From the NCBI RefSeq assembly GCF_003573695.1, contig NC_039360.1:125388336-125452335 (forward strand): a DNA stretch of 64,000 nucleotides, given 5' to 3'. Every line of letters starts with the position of its first letter. The first letter of the stretch is position 1. Made by a program: the position numbers and the translations under genes. Shown piece after piece: positions 31,941 through 44,509 of the stretch. The DNA is from Papaver somniferum. Lineage: Eukaryota > Streptophyta > Magnoliopsida > Ranunculales > Papaveraceae. The notes beneath the pieces were generated by a model that ran no database searches, was not told the origin of the DNA, and worked only from the letters and a program-made list of their open reading frames with translations.

Positions 31941-32443
31941 GCATAAAATTCCCTAACTACCCCCAAAGAGATCTAACGTCTACAAAGCATGAACCTAAAA
32001 GATAACTCAACCAAACGACAATAAGATTGCATATAAAATAAATATGATCTTAAACAGTTACGTGGTCCGTTCATTTCTTGATTTACAATCTAATCCACAA
32101 AAAGGAAAATATATTTATTGGTTACCCTTTCACTCAAACTCTACAAGATTAAACTTTGTTTTTTCTCATTTTCTCATTGTCTTATAGTATTTCTCTGAAT
32201 GGTCTCTTAACTTTCTCCAAAACCTCCCCTTTTACTTTACACATACACAAGCTGGTAGAAAAAGGAATTACAACTTATGTTAGGATAATTCTCGGACTAC
32301 TGAGTTTTGGTACATCTATATCTCGCCCGGGTTCGCCTTATTTATACTCACGATCTATAATGTGCTACTTCCTTTCTTAGTTGACCATCTGTTCTCATAT
32401 GTCATCTGAGGCTTTGACATGTCGTCTTTTCTTCCATAGTTGT
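31941..32443. other. Intergenic, no gene recognised
   Basis: AT-rich DNA with one open frame at 32156-32380 that resembles nothing known to me. Confidence 0.4.
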
Positions 32444-35058
32444 TGAAAATGCGGGGGTCTAACAACCACACCCAACAATTCGTCTGGAAATCTGAGAGGA
32501 CTTACTCCAATATACTTTCTAGAGAATCAACTAGACAGTCAGAATCAATCTAGAGTAAAGTATATCAAAGAGTTTTAATATCTCTGTTTCACAATGTAAT
32601 CAACAAATCAAACAGACAGAAATCCGTGATCCTGATTATTATGTGAAACAACTTGAACGGTACCAAAGACCAACGTTCAAGTGTAAATCAATGTAAATCA
32701 ATAACCAAAGGTTGGATATTCTAATTGATTGATCTTAATGCACAACCTGCGATATTTCAATTATATAACAAAATATAATATGGAAAAAAAAAAAACACAA
32801 ACACCAGAATTATGTTAACGAGGAAACCGCAAATGCAAAAAAACTCCGGGACCTAGTCCAGATTGAACACCACACTGTATTAATCCGCTACAGACACTAG
32901 CCTACTACCAATTAACTTTGGACTGGACTGTAGTTAAACCCTAATCAATCTCACAATGATTCAAGGTATAGTTGTGCTCCTTACGTCTCTGATCCCAGCA
33001 GGATACTACGCACTTGATTCCCTTAGTTGATCTCATCCACAACCAAGAGTTGCTACGACCCAAAGTCGAAGACTTGATAGAAAAATCTGTCTCACATAGA
33101 AAAGTCTATAGGATTGAATAAATCTGTCTCCCACAAAAATACCCAAGAGTTTTTGTTATGTCTTTTGATAAATCAAGGTGAAGAAGAACCAATTGATAAC
33201 CCGGACTTATATTCCCGAAGAACAGCCTAGAATTCTCAATCACCTCATAATAATCTTAATCGACTAGCGAAACAAGATATTGTGGAATCACAAACGATGA
33301 GACGAAGGTGTTTTTGATTACTTTTTTATCTTGTCTATCGGAGATATAAAATCCCGATCCAATCATTTTAATTGCACTCAACACGATAGAAACAACAAGA
33401 TCATATCACGCAACCACAAAGATAATAGTTGGGTCTGGCTTCACAATCCCAATGAAGTCTTCAAGTCGTTAACCTACAGGGTCTCGAGAAGAAACCTAAG
33501 GTTAAAGGAGAATCGACTCTAGTTATGCAACTAGTAACACACAGGAGGTGTGGGGATTAGGTTTCCCAGTTGCTAGAGTTCTCCTTTATATAGTTTTCAA
33601 ATCAGGGTTTGCAATCCAAGTTACCTTGGTAACAAAGCATTCAATATTCACCGTTAGATGAAAAACCTGATTCAAAACCAAGCTAATATCTTTCAACCGT
33701 TAGATCGAACTTAGCATGTTACACACAAATGAAATGTACTCTCATTTAGGTTTATGTAACCGTACCCAAACATGTACACCATGTTGGTTCACAAATAGTT
33801 AACCGAGGTTAGCCATATGATTACTCTCATGAAGATGCCATTCCCGCGTGAAAACTTAATTCGAGTTGTTGATCAAGTTCGTCTAACGAAAGTAGCAATT
33901 ACAGTACTTATAGTTTATGTAGGAGTATCAACCTTATTCATCTCAATCATAACTAGTTCAAATGACTCAAATGAAACTAGTTAAAGAGTTGTTGAATTGT
34001 TATAGAAAACACAATTGAAACCAAATCGGTTTGACTCACTTGAATCAATCATGAACATTATAGTCACGGTTTGCAAAGATTGCATTCCTTATGATTTAAA
34101 TGTTTAACTCCATGAACTGACCGATTTGACAAAGTAACTAGCTTAAGTATGTGTATGGGTATGCGTACTTAAGCAACCGGATTTGAGTTTGTTTAGTTTC
34201 CAAACTCAGTAGAAATTTTCGGTTCAAAAACTTCCGCCAGTATGCGTTCGGGTACGCATAAGTGACTTGTTAATAGTTTGTCAAAAACCAAACTCAGTAG
34301 AAATTCTCGGTTCGAGAACTTCCGCCAGTATGTGTACGGGTCCACATACTTAACATGTCTCCTTCACCAATTTCGTATACACACATATGCATACGCTTGG
34401 CTCCCGGTTTATGGATTTATACACTAATGTGTGAGCACATTATATATGCTTATATCCAAACATGGTTACATTCTCAACTATTTATTTAAATCATTGAAAC
34501 ATTCTTCTATAATGACAATAGTCGTTTTCACACACTATTAGCATCAAAGTAATTTTCAAGATATTAAAATAATCATTATCGAAACATTCCAAGCCTACAT
34601 CAAATGATTGTATCACACAAACCATGTAAGATGTTACTCGGAAATTTTTTCATGATATAAGATGAACTTGGTCGAAGGAAAGCTTACCAAGACATATTTC
34701 GAGAAATATGTAAGCGAGATATACTCAGCTCGAAATCTCAAAGGTGTATAGAGAAAACTATATCTTAACACGACTTGTGTCTCAATATAGGAGATAGTAG
34801 AAATAGACTTTCCAAGTGATAGATGAGTTCAAGTCTCCACTTACCTTTTGTCGAAGAAGTTCCACAAGCTCTCCTTAGTAGTTCTTCATCTACAAATGAT
34901 GAACTCTGTGAAATCTAAGCTCAACTACACTATCTATGTACTAGTCCGAGACATCTATAAATAGGTTAGAAATCAAGACTTATAGTTTTGATCACTAACA
35001 TTGACAAACATGATTGAGATAGCAACGCATGCGAGTTCGGACGAGCAGTGCTCTAACA
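32444..35058 (-). repeat. 3' LTR of the 11.2-kb element
   Basis: 2615 bp. Highly similar to 41158-43666, but carries about 105 bp (33838-33942) that the other LTR lacks. It contains repeats with near-palindromic GTATGCGT..GGGTACGCATA words (34150-34350). Confidence 0.88.
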
Positions 35059-35072
35059 ATCTCCCCCTTTGT
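35059..35072 (-). promoter_or_regulatory. Polypurine tract
   Basis: On the - strand ACAAAGGGGGAGAT lies directly before the 3' LTR start TGTTAGAGC, as required for plus-strand priming. Confidence 0.85.
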
Positions 35073-36731
35073 CAATTTTAGTGACAAAACTATCAATACA
35101 TACGGATTACAAAATAGATAAAAATTGTAGCTTCTCATCCACATGCTTGATCTCCTTGGCATCCTCAACGCGACTCGAAATCTTCGTCACTTCCAAGTAC
35201 TCCTTGATCCTAAAGGTTGTAAGTTCAGCATCACAGTTGTTGAAGATCCGTACCGATAACAATGAGAAAACAAAATGCTCTCAATCATTGTTATACAGTG
35301 TCATAGTATTATTACACAGCATCAAAGTCCAATTGTATCACAACTTTGACAACAATACTATGGTGATATTCAGCACTCCCCCTTAGTCAATACTATATCT
35401 CAACATGAAAAACCACTCCCCCTTACATAATGATCCGTAAACCATATGTATTTGTAGTATCACACTACACATTAATTCACTTCCTTTTTGTCAATATAAA
35501 TTGGCAAAGGTAGGAAAACTAGTGGGATCCTCATGAAATTTTCACAGAGATACTTCATGACCAAAAGAGAATACCATACCATCTTATTTAGATGCCATCA
35601 TAAAGCTGAAGCTAAATGCATTCATCAAGGAGTTAATAAAAATACAAGATAACCCCTAATATTCCACAACCGCACTTCCCACAAAGATTTGGCAATTAAG
35701 CACAAGTTCAAAATGAACTCTCCCCCATATAATGTCATCCCCGAAGGAACAACAAAGGCGACCCTACTTTTACAAGAAAAGAAGGATTTCTCTTTGGATA
35801 AAATAAAATCACATGAAAACATGAATATGTATCCAAAATATTCAATTGAAATAACCACAAGAGAACCCATGGTTATTTCAATCGAAAAATACAACCAAAT
35901 TAATCACAAGAAAACCCATGATTAATTTAATTGGAATACACAACCAAATTAACCACAAAAAGCGATCAATTCAATTGGTCATGCTCGACATAAGAGAACT
36001 TACGGAGATACGACTAAGTTATTCATAAGAAAATGATCAACTCAGTCGATTATGCTCAAACATAAGAAACCTTACGGAACAACACAGTATATGCACAAGG
36101 ATGTGGATCGGAGATCGACCAATACTGCGGAATAAACAAGGATTCATTCTATTTTCCATCACTATTTGCATAATGACATACAATAGACTTAATCCTTGTA
36201 AACAAAAGCTTTATCCTTTCTTCCATCAAAACAATGACATAAAAGGCTTTAACTTTTGTAATGTCAAAAGTTCATTCTATCTTCTATCAATACTTTCACA
36301 CCGACATAATAGAGATAACTTTTGAACAAGTATAGGACAGTCACAAGTGCACGGACGTAAACAACATATCCCATAACAGTTTGCAATATATAAAATCATA
36401 AATATTAAAATTGAAAAAATCATCTTCCAAATAACTTAGAGTTTAAATGAATAAATCTAAAAACATTGAAGATGAAAATTGTTCGACATAGCTATGTTTA
36501 CTCACAATAATGGTTATTCCAAACCCTAGTTATTCTTATAAAAAACACAAGAAATAAATTCTCTAAAAGAAGATTTACTAGACATAATAAAAAACAACTC
36601 TAAAACAAAGAGAAATCACAAGTGATGATCAGAGTTCCGGTACAGAATCTTCACTGGTTCCAGTACCTTCAAACTTGTGACTAACTGTATCAACTACGTC
36701 TTCGTAGAAGATATCCTCATTGAGAAGATCC
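35073..36731. other. Internal 3' region of the 11.2-kb element
   Basis: No coding motif. It contains loose direct repeats of an AACCACAAGAGAACCCATGGTT type (35860-35960) and a thrice-repeated ATGACATAA..AAAAGCTTTAACTT-like word (36170-36320). Confidence 0.4.
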
Positions 36732-37040
36732 TTAACTTGTGAGAACAAGATCAGAATCAATATTTTTCAACTCAGTTCGTAACAAGTTAAGATCCTTTAC
36801 AGAGTTCTTGAGCTTCAGTTGAGTCTTCCCAAGATCAGTGAGAAAACCATGAACCACTTCAGCAGAGACCATCTCAGCATTTTCTCGATCTTGATGAGAA
36901 AACGCATAATAGCATGAGGCACAGGATTCGAGTTCGACAAGCTTAACAAGGGTTATTTTCTTCTTCAGAACAAACTCCAAATAAATCGAATCATCAATTG
37001 AATCGGTTGGTAAAACCCAAGAACTTGAAGTAGACCCCAT
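36732..37040 (-). CDS. Small ORF of unknown function in the 11.2-kb element
   Basis: A 102-residue frame starting MGSTSSSWVLPTDSIDD, followed by KKKITLVKLVELES and a heptad-rich C-terminus (KTQLKLKNSVKDLNLLRTEL) that could form a coiled coil. Upstream in the same frame an ATG at 37079 would add 13 residues. The position before the polypurine tract is where some plant retroelements carry extra ORFs. It shows no transmembrane segment, so it does not look like an env-like protein. I recognise no family. Confidence 0.4.
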   Translation of the reverse strand: MGSTSSSWVLPTDSIDDSIYLEFVLKKKITLVKLVELESCASCYYAFSHQDRENAEMVSAEVVHGFLTDLGKTQLKLKNSVKDLNLLRTELKNIDSDLVLTS

Positions 37041-38599
37041 CCTTAAGAGAGCACAACACGAGTATGCGTACTCTTCCAAAAGGTTTGGTATTTATAGGTT
37101 TCTCAAGAACCGGAATTTAGGGTTTCCAAGTTTGGTCCATGCCTATGTGAAAAGAGGTACACGCGTGTACAAAGATATACCCTTATACCAAAAGGTTGCG
37201 AAGAATTTAGCAAATATTTGCTCGGTGAGTAAATAAAAACTCAGCTCTCAATTAGATTTGTTCTGACAAGAGAAAAATTTAGAGCATAACAATTTGACAC
37301 CCCCCTTTTTAAAAAAAGTAAAACAAAAGATACTCATGCAACAAAAAATGTGTGTACGTGATAAGCCAGCTAAGAACGATAAGAAGATAGCTGAACAGAA
37401 TCAGAAAAACATTTTTCCATCAAGTATACCTGAAAATATTTCACTCTGACAGGATTTTTATTGACAGTGAGGTTTCAACCTTGTGATTAATTAGCACAAG
37501 TATGAGCCTTGAGATCATTAAATGAACGTTGTTTCTAGTTAAACCTCTTCTTCCTGATCTTTGGAGGAAAAGCATTATGATGTGAAAAGTTATCATAAAA
37601 CTTACTATCATCAAAATATTACGCATAGTGTTGATTCTTACCTGAAGAATTTTGGCCAGAGGGAATAGACAACATGTTGATAATTTTTCTATAACCTTCA
37701 ATTATCCTTTTTAAGTTGTCTTCCATACCCCCATTTTTGCTTCCTTCTTCTGGTACGTTTTTCACATCATGAACAACATAATCTCCCTTCTGATTGAGGG
37801 TAAAAACTGATTCTGCTGTTTTTGGTAATTTGGGGTGTGTTTATGAGAAACGAGTTCAAACCCTAAACAAATGCACTGCACGAGAATGTTTTTAGATTCG
37901 AGAAATCAATCTGTAAGACTCTGGCCTAAACCAAGAAATGGACGTTCCAGATTCAATTCGGTCACAAGGTGAAGGAGAAGGGTTGATCTTAGGGAGGGAA
38001 TCAGAGAAGGTGTTTTAAATCAGAGTGTTGAAGGTGTGGTTGTTTATGACTTGCATATCAAAAAATGGTTTCTGGCTACTTGTGTTGATAACACTTGTGT
38101 TCTTCCTGTTGTCGAAATAGGTTGAAAACCTGTTTGTACAAGTCATTTGAGCGCAACCCTGATCTCGTAGGAAGTGGAGAAGATTAAGTAGTGGAGTAGT
38201 GGGGTTGTGCAAGAGGTGGTGATTATCACGTGATCACGCCTTCACCCACTACTCTCATCGTTGTTAACCATTCATCCTTTCCTGACACGTTCTCGTAATG
38301 GGTGCGTTGCACGCCGCATGTTGTAAACCGCCAGACCAATACCCCAATAAGTATCCCCCAGTTTGTGACATGTTTGATGTCTCGAGTAAGTGGGTCAAGT
38401 CGTGGGACTTGCCGCAAAGAATAGCATATGGTGCTATTAAGTTAAACAACTAAGTTGTTTATGAGGCCGACATGAAATATCGTATGTATTTGATGCATGT
38501 GAAGCATCGCATTTAAGAAGCTCAATTTAATCGATGTGTATGAAGCATCATTGTTTTAAATCCTGATTCAATAAGCCGAGAATAAGCGTCTTAAAAGGG

Positions 38600-39730
38600 T
38601 AGCGCGATCGACCATTTTGGGGTGATCGTTCTAGTTCCCTATGGGCGAACTACTACCTAGTCGATCACTTCCTGTGGAGGAGTGATGGCCGACGGTCATA
38701 ACGGCACTTTGTTAATTTTCTGAAAATAAATCTACACCGTCCAACTAGGTTGGCGAAGTTGGATGGTCGTGATTGATTTGCGGCAGTTGTTCGATACCGT
38801 TGACGCGATTTTTTTAGGGTTTGGAGGTTGATCTTTCAACTCTCTTTTGAGCGAGCGATTCGAGGTGTTGTGTTTGGGTTTGAGTAGGTCGATCGACTAT
38901 GTACAAAGGTGGGTTGCCAGCGAGCACGCTGAAATCCCCTGGGTCACCTAAAATTAAATCTAAGCTACTCAATTCGGATGGCGAAGTTGGATGGATGTGA
39001 TCGATTTGCGGCAGTAGTGTGTTGCCGCAAACGTAATTTTAGAGTTTCTAAAGCAGCGTATTCACCCTACTTTGGGTGAACGATTTTATACGTTCTCGGC
39101 TTGACGTGAGCAAGTCGATCAACCGTGGGTGTATCCGGGTCTCCGGTGGACACGCCCCGGCTTCTTTGATCGCTCAAGATGCGATCTAAGCCGTCCAACT
39201 AGGCTGGCTAAGTTGGACGGACGTGATGCGTTTTGAGACCGTCTTTGCGGGTCTCAATTCGTTTGAGCTATTTTACGCAGCGTGAACGCCCATGTTTGGG
39301 TAAGCGATTGAGAACTCTATAGGTTTTCCACATGCAAGTCGATCAACTAGGGCACTAGTGGGCCCACCAATGATCATGTTAGCACTTCCTTAACCGTACG
39401 TAGGAGGATCCAAGCCGTCCAACCAGGCTGGCAAAGTTGGACGTTCGTGATGCTTCTGAGATTGTTTTGGACAGTCTAGCTCGTTCGAGCTTATTTTAAC
39501 AACGTGAACACCCTGTTTAGGGTTGGCGTTTGACAACGCTGGAATGTGTTTAAATAAAGTCTGATTGGTTGGGACACTAGTAGTCCCACCGGTGGTCGAT
39601 GCGGTGATTACCTAGTTCTGCCAGGAGTGGTATGGGTTTGCTAAAACATGCGGCCAAATTGTGTGGCCGTGATTGTTTCTGAGACTGATATTAACAGTCT
39701 AGATTTTCCTTAAGGAATTCAAGCGTGATC
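38600..39730. repeat. Five ~226-bp degenerate tandem repeats
   Basis: Units are anchored by CCGTCCAACTAGGCTGGC(T/G)AAGTTGGACG-type sequence at about 38732, 38960, 39186, 39410 and 39634, spacing 224-228 bp. Each is followed by GTGAT, a GA(T/C)(T/C)G..CAGT stretch, a TGAACG..TTGGG(T)..CGATT part and CGATCAACT..CACTAG. The array lies between the gag-like frame and the 3' ORF. Confidence 0.8.
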
Positions 39731-40163
39731 GAGCCAACTTAAAAGTGCGCCGATACGAGATTCTCTTTGTCAGAGAGTGATGCAGATGTGTGGGTATTTT
39801 CATGCATATCTCAATACTGGAACTTTGGGAGATTCATGTTACTCTGCTGAGAGTGAACACCTCATCGTCATGTCATGTCAATAATGAGAGTTTTTGGCTG
39901 GGAACATAGCACGGGAAAATACCAGGCGAATCATGCATTAATAATTAATGCAATAGGTTGAAATTTATAGGATATCTGGGATTGATGCATCATTCTGATA
40001 AATTTCATAAATATGTCGAATTACTCAACACATATATAAGTACAAAGGTTTGAACACTCATTACTTTCTAAAAGGCTTTTACTCCTTTATAGGATGACAA
40101 CACATTCAATACGGGATTTTACAATTGTAGCTCTAAATCGAAAACCACCATCAACAACTAGTT

Positions 40164-41142
40164 TTATAATTTTAGCCCTGAACTAAAAAACACCATCAAC
40201 ACCTTCTTAATTGAAGAATATCCTTGAGTTCTTCTTCGGCGAAATGGTTTAAGAAGACTGTTTCGTATTTGAGCGTTTGGGGAACTCATCGAACTGACTT
40301 TCCTGGTAGGATACACAGGGTAAGTACTAAAACCAATTGGTTTAGACATACGAATGTCAGTTACACCTTTGAATATTAAATCTAAGGTGTGTTGAAGTCG
40401 AACATTATTCAACCTAGAATTCCTCTTTTGTTCACCAGTCCCTTTTGAATTACAAAAGAGACACACTTTCTGATCACCAGAGTGATTAGACAGAACAGTC
40501 TTAACACCATTGATGGGAGAATTCTTCCTTCGGTGTGATGTGGACATTCCTTGATTAGAGGAAGGCACAGACACATCTCTTTCAACACGAAAGGATTTCG
40601 ATTGTGCTTCTGAATCAGAAATTTTTCCAGTTAAGACAGAAGCAGTTGGTATTTTGGATTCTTTGGAACATTCTTGAATAGAGAGTTTACTCAAAAGAAT
40701 TTCAGTTTCCAAAGTATCATTCTTGAGTTTTTATTTATGCACAGTCTGTGAAGGACAGGCAGAGGCGTTTCCCTCACGAAAGATTTTTAGAAGAAAGTCA
40801 CGTTCATTTATCATACCAACAAGATCGTTGATTTTGTGCTTCAACCGATTGACATTATCAGCCTGAATTCTAGCAAGTTTTAGAATTACTGCACTCTCTG
40901 TGGTTGCATTCCTTTCAACTTCTAAGTCGAACTTATCAGTAAGGTAGTCAGGAGAGCACTTGTCAATGAACATCTGTTTCCTTTGAGCACAAGGTTCTAT
41001 ATTCAAGATTGGAAAATCTTTCTCTTTAATAGACTTCAAGGAAACATAACTTTTATTTCTGGCGATGCATTTATCAGAGACAATATCGTCCATCCTCAGA
41101 TCGCTACAAACACAGACTTGTAAGGTTTTAAACGTGTTTGCC
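40164..41142 (-). pseudogene. Gag-like frame of the 11.2-kb element
   Basis: It opens just inside the primer site. From about 41091 it reads MDDIVSDKCIARNKSY, then LARIQADNVNRLKHKINDLV, is interrupted by a single TAA (about 40731-40733), and continues KLKNDTLETEILLSKLS, EAQSKSFRVERDVSV and KVCLFCNSKG to a stop at 40164. The paired, heptad-rich stretches and a late C-x2-C resemble the end of copia/SIRE-type gag proteins with a zinc knuckle, but the expected H and third C are not there. The gag assignment is an inference from position and pattern. Confidence 0.45.
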
Positions 41143-41143
41143 T

Positions 41144-41155
41144 GCTTTGATACCA
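41144..41155 (-). promoter_or_regulatory. Primer-binding site of the 11.2-kb element
   Basis: The - strand reads TGGTATCAAAGC two bases after the 5' LTR end; one mismatch to the standard initiator tRNA-Met site TGGTATCAGAGC. Confidence 0.85.
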
Positions 41156-41157
41156 AT

Positions 41158-43666
41158 TGAAAATGCGGGGGTCTAACAACCACACCCAACAGTTCGTGTG
41201 GCAATATGAGAGGACTTACTCCAATATACTTTCTAGAGAATCAACTAGACAGTCAGAATCAATCTAGAGTAAAGTATATCAAAGAGTTTTAATATCTCTG
41301 TTTCACAATGTAATCAACAAATCAAACACACAGAAATCCGTGAGCCTGATTATTATGTAAAACAACTTGAACGGTACCAAAGACCAATGTTCAAGTGTCA
41401 ATCAATGTAAATCAACAACCAAAGGTTGGATATTCTAATTGATGGATCTTACCTGTGATATTTCAATTATATAACAAAATATAATGCGGAAAAGAAATAA
41501 CACAAACACCAGAATTATGTTAACGAGGAAACCGCAAATGCAGAAAAACCCCGGGACCTAGTCCAGATTGAACACCACACTGTATTAAGCCGCTACAGAC
41601 ACTAGCCTACTACCAATTAACTTCGGACTGGACTGTAGTTAAACCCTAATCAATCTCACAATGATTCAAGGTACAGTTGTGCTCCTTACGTCTCTGATCC
41701 TAGCAGGATACTATGCACTTGATTCCCTTAGTTGATCTCATCCACAACCAAGAGTTGCTACGACCCAAAGTCGAAGACTTGATAGAAAAATCTGTCTCAC
41801 ATAGAAAAGTCTATAGGATTGAATAAATCTGTCTCCCACAAAAATACCCAAGAGTTTTTGTTATGTCTTTTGATAAATCAAGGTGAACAAGAACCAATTG
41901 ATAACCCGGACTATATTCTCGAAGAACAGCCTAGAATTCTCAATCACCTCATAATAATCTTAATCGACTAGCGAAACAAGATATTGTGGAATCACAAACG
42001 ATGAGACGAAGGTGTTTTTGATTACTTTTCTATCTTGCCTATCGGAGATATAAAATCCCGATCCAATTATTTCAATTGCACTCAACACGATAGAAACAAC
42101 AAGATCATATCACGCAACTACAAAGATAATAGTTGGGTCTGGCTTCACAATCCCAATGAAGTCTTCAAGTCGTTAACCTATAGGGTCTCGAGAAGAAACC
42201 TAAGGTTAAAGGAGAATCGACTCTATTTATGCAACTAGTAACACACAGGAGGTGTGGGGATTAGGTTTCCCAGTTGCTAGAGTTCTCCTTTATATAGTTT
42301 TCAAATCAGGGTTTGCAATCCAAGTTACCTTGGTAACAAAGCATTCAATATTCACCGTTAGATGAAAAACCTGATTCAAAACCAAGCTAATATCTTTCAA
42401 CTGTTAGATCGAAACTTAGATTGTCACACACACAAATGAAATGCATTCATTTAGGTTTGAGTAACCGTACCCAAACGTGTACACCATGTTGGTTCACAAA
42501 TAGTTAACCGAGGTTAGCCATATGATTACTCTCATATCAACCTTATTCATCTCAACCATAACTAGTTCAAATGACTCAAATGAAACTAGTTAAAGAGTTG
42601 TTCAATTGTTATAGAAAACACAATTGAAACCAAATCGGTTTGATTCACTTGAATCAATCATGAACATTATAGCCACGGTTTGCAAAGATTGCATTCCTTA
42701 TGATTTAAATGTTTAAGTCCATGAACTGAACGATTTGACAAAGTAACCAGCTTAAGTATGCGTACTTAAGAAACCAGATTTGAGTTTGTTTAGTTTCCAA
42801 ACTCATCAGAAATTTTCGGTTCGAAAACTTCCGCCAGTATGCGTACGGGTACGGGTACGCATACTTAAGATGACTAGTTAAGAGTTTGTCAAAAGCCAAA
42901 TTCAGCAGAAATTCTCGTTTCGAGAACTTCCGCCAGTATGCTTACGGGTATGCATACTTAACCTGTCTCCTTCACCAATTTCGTATACACACATATGCAT
43001 ACACTTGGCTCCCGGTTTATGGATTTATACACTAATGTGTGAACACACTATATATGCTTATATCCAAATATGGTTATATTCTCAACTCTTTATTTCAATC
43101 ATTGAAACATTCTTCTATAATGACAATAGCCGTTTTCACACACGATTAGCATCAAAGCAATTTTCAAGATATTGAAATAATCATTATCGAAACATTCCAA
43201 GCCTACATCAGATGATTGAATCACACAAACCATGTAAGATGTTACTCGGAAATTTTCTCATGATATAAGATGAACTTGGTCTAAGGAAATCTTACCAACA
43301 CATATTTCGAGAAATATGTAAGCGAGATTTACTCAGCTCGAAATCTCAAATGTGTATAGAGAAAACTATATCTTAACACGACTTATGTCTCAATATAGTA
43401 GATAGTAGAAATAGATTTTCCAAGTGATAGATGAGTTCAAGTCTCCACATATCTTTTGTCGAAGAAGTTCCAGAAGCTCCCCTTAGTAGTTCTTCGTCTT
43501 CAAATGATGAACTCTGTGAAATCGAAGCTCAACTACACTATCTATGTCCTAGTCCGAGACATCTATAAATAGGCCAGAAATTAAAACTTATAGTTTTGAT
43601 CACTAACATTGACAAACATTCTTGAGATAACAACGTATGTGAGTTCGACCGAGCAATGCTCTAATA
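41158..43666 (-). repeat. 5' LTR of the 11.2-kb element
   Basis: 2509 bp. Lacks the ~105-bp block of the 3' LTR (junction at about 42540). Its first bases are TATTAG instead of TGTTAG, a point change at the terminus. Confidence 0.88.
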
Positions 43667-44049
43667 GTTTTATCTCACGCCTTTTGAAACTTCATTAAAT
43701 GTTATGTATGGCCTGAACTCGATCATCAGATGGTTTGACTTCATTTCCACGCGTCATCTCACAGTTGAAGCGGTAGATATCTTAGTTTTGGTGTAATCAT
43801 CTTTTAGGATCTCTTATCTCCTTATCTTGTACATATCTTCTAGGATGTGTCCACATGGTGATATGTTATTTTACCTTCACAATTTTCTCTTTTTCTTTTC
43901 ATCTTCTAAAGGGGTATAATGGGAAGAAAATTATATTTTACCTTTTAACTGTCGTCGCGTCCCGATTTTTCCGCTAAGTCTTCGCCTTTAAAACTTGTTT
44001 TACCAGAAATGCCGGTTTTTATTCCAAAAGATTTTGCCTCTTAGAAAAG
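43667..44049. other. Intergenic, no gene recognised
   Basis: AT-rich. Ends in TAGAAAAG (44042-44049), the left target duplication of the hAT MITE. Confidence 0.4.
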
Positions 44050-44501
44050 CAGGGACGAGTCTAGCAAGGGGCTAACCCGGGTTATAACCCGTCCCTAAAT
44101 TTGTCCCAGAAAAAATTCACTATAGAAAATTTTTTTAAATCTTTTTTTAACCCCTGTAATAGTACATATTTAATTTTCAGCCCACCCTAAAATTATTTTC
44201 AGCCTCCTAAGATATAATTAAGAGCTAAATCTTATTAAAAACAAAAAGAAATTCTACTCTTCAACACAATCATCTCCCATTTTACTTCTATAAACTATAA
44301 TTTTTTTTCCGTCATCGCATTTTGCGATTAAATATTTTTTTTTTATTTTTAATTGTGTATCCATTTAGTGTTCTACAGGTGGATTACGTTAGCCATTAGC
44401 TACGCGTTTCGTTCCAAAAAAAATTTGGCGCGGCCTTCTCCCGCTTTAAAAATCATTAGCATTTTAGACCTGCCCAAGAAAAAATCTTGGGTCCGTCCCT
44501 G
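44050..44501. mobile_element. hAT-type MITE with perfect 8-bp target duplication
   Basis: Inverted ends CAGGGACG and CGTCCCTG and flanking TAGAAAAG at 44042-44049 and 44502-44509 are the classic hAT signature (8-bp duplication, CAGGG-type ends). It is 452 bp with no transposase. Confidence 0.88.
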
Positions 44502-44509
44502 TAGAAAAG

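Larger units (their letters stand above)
32444..43666 (-). mobile_element. 11.2-kb LTR element with very long LTRs, no pol
   Basis: LTRs at 43666-41158 (5' in element sense) and 35058-32444 (3') begin T(G/A)TTAGAGCA and end CATTTTCA. A tRNA-Met-like primer site lies just inside the 5' LTR, and a purine tract AAAGGGGGAGAT abuts the 3' LTR. The flanks GTTGT (32439-32443) and GTTTT (43667-43671) fit a target duplication with one mismatch. The 6.1-kb internal region has a gag-like frame next to the primer site, a 226-bp tandem array and a small ORF near the 3' end. No protease, integrase, reverse transcriptase or RNase H motif is seen, so it is a non-autonomous element (TR-GAG or LARD type). Confidence 0.85.

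Noticed and set aside
36732..37079. Env-like protein of a retrovirus-type element
   Set aside because: No signal peptide or transmembrane segment; only a coiled-coil-like C-terminus.
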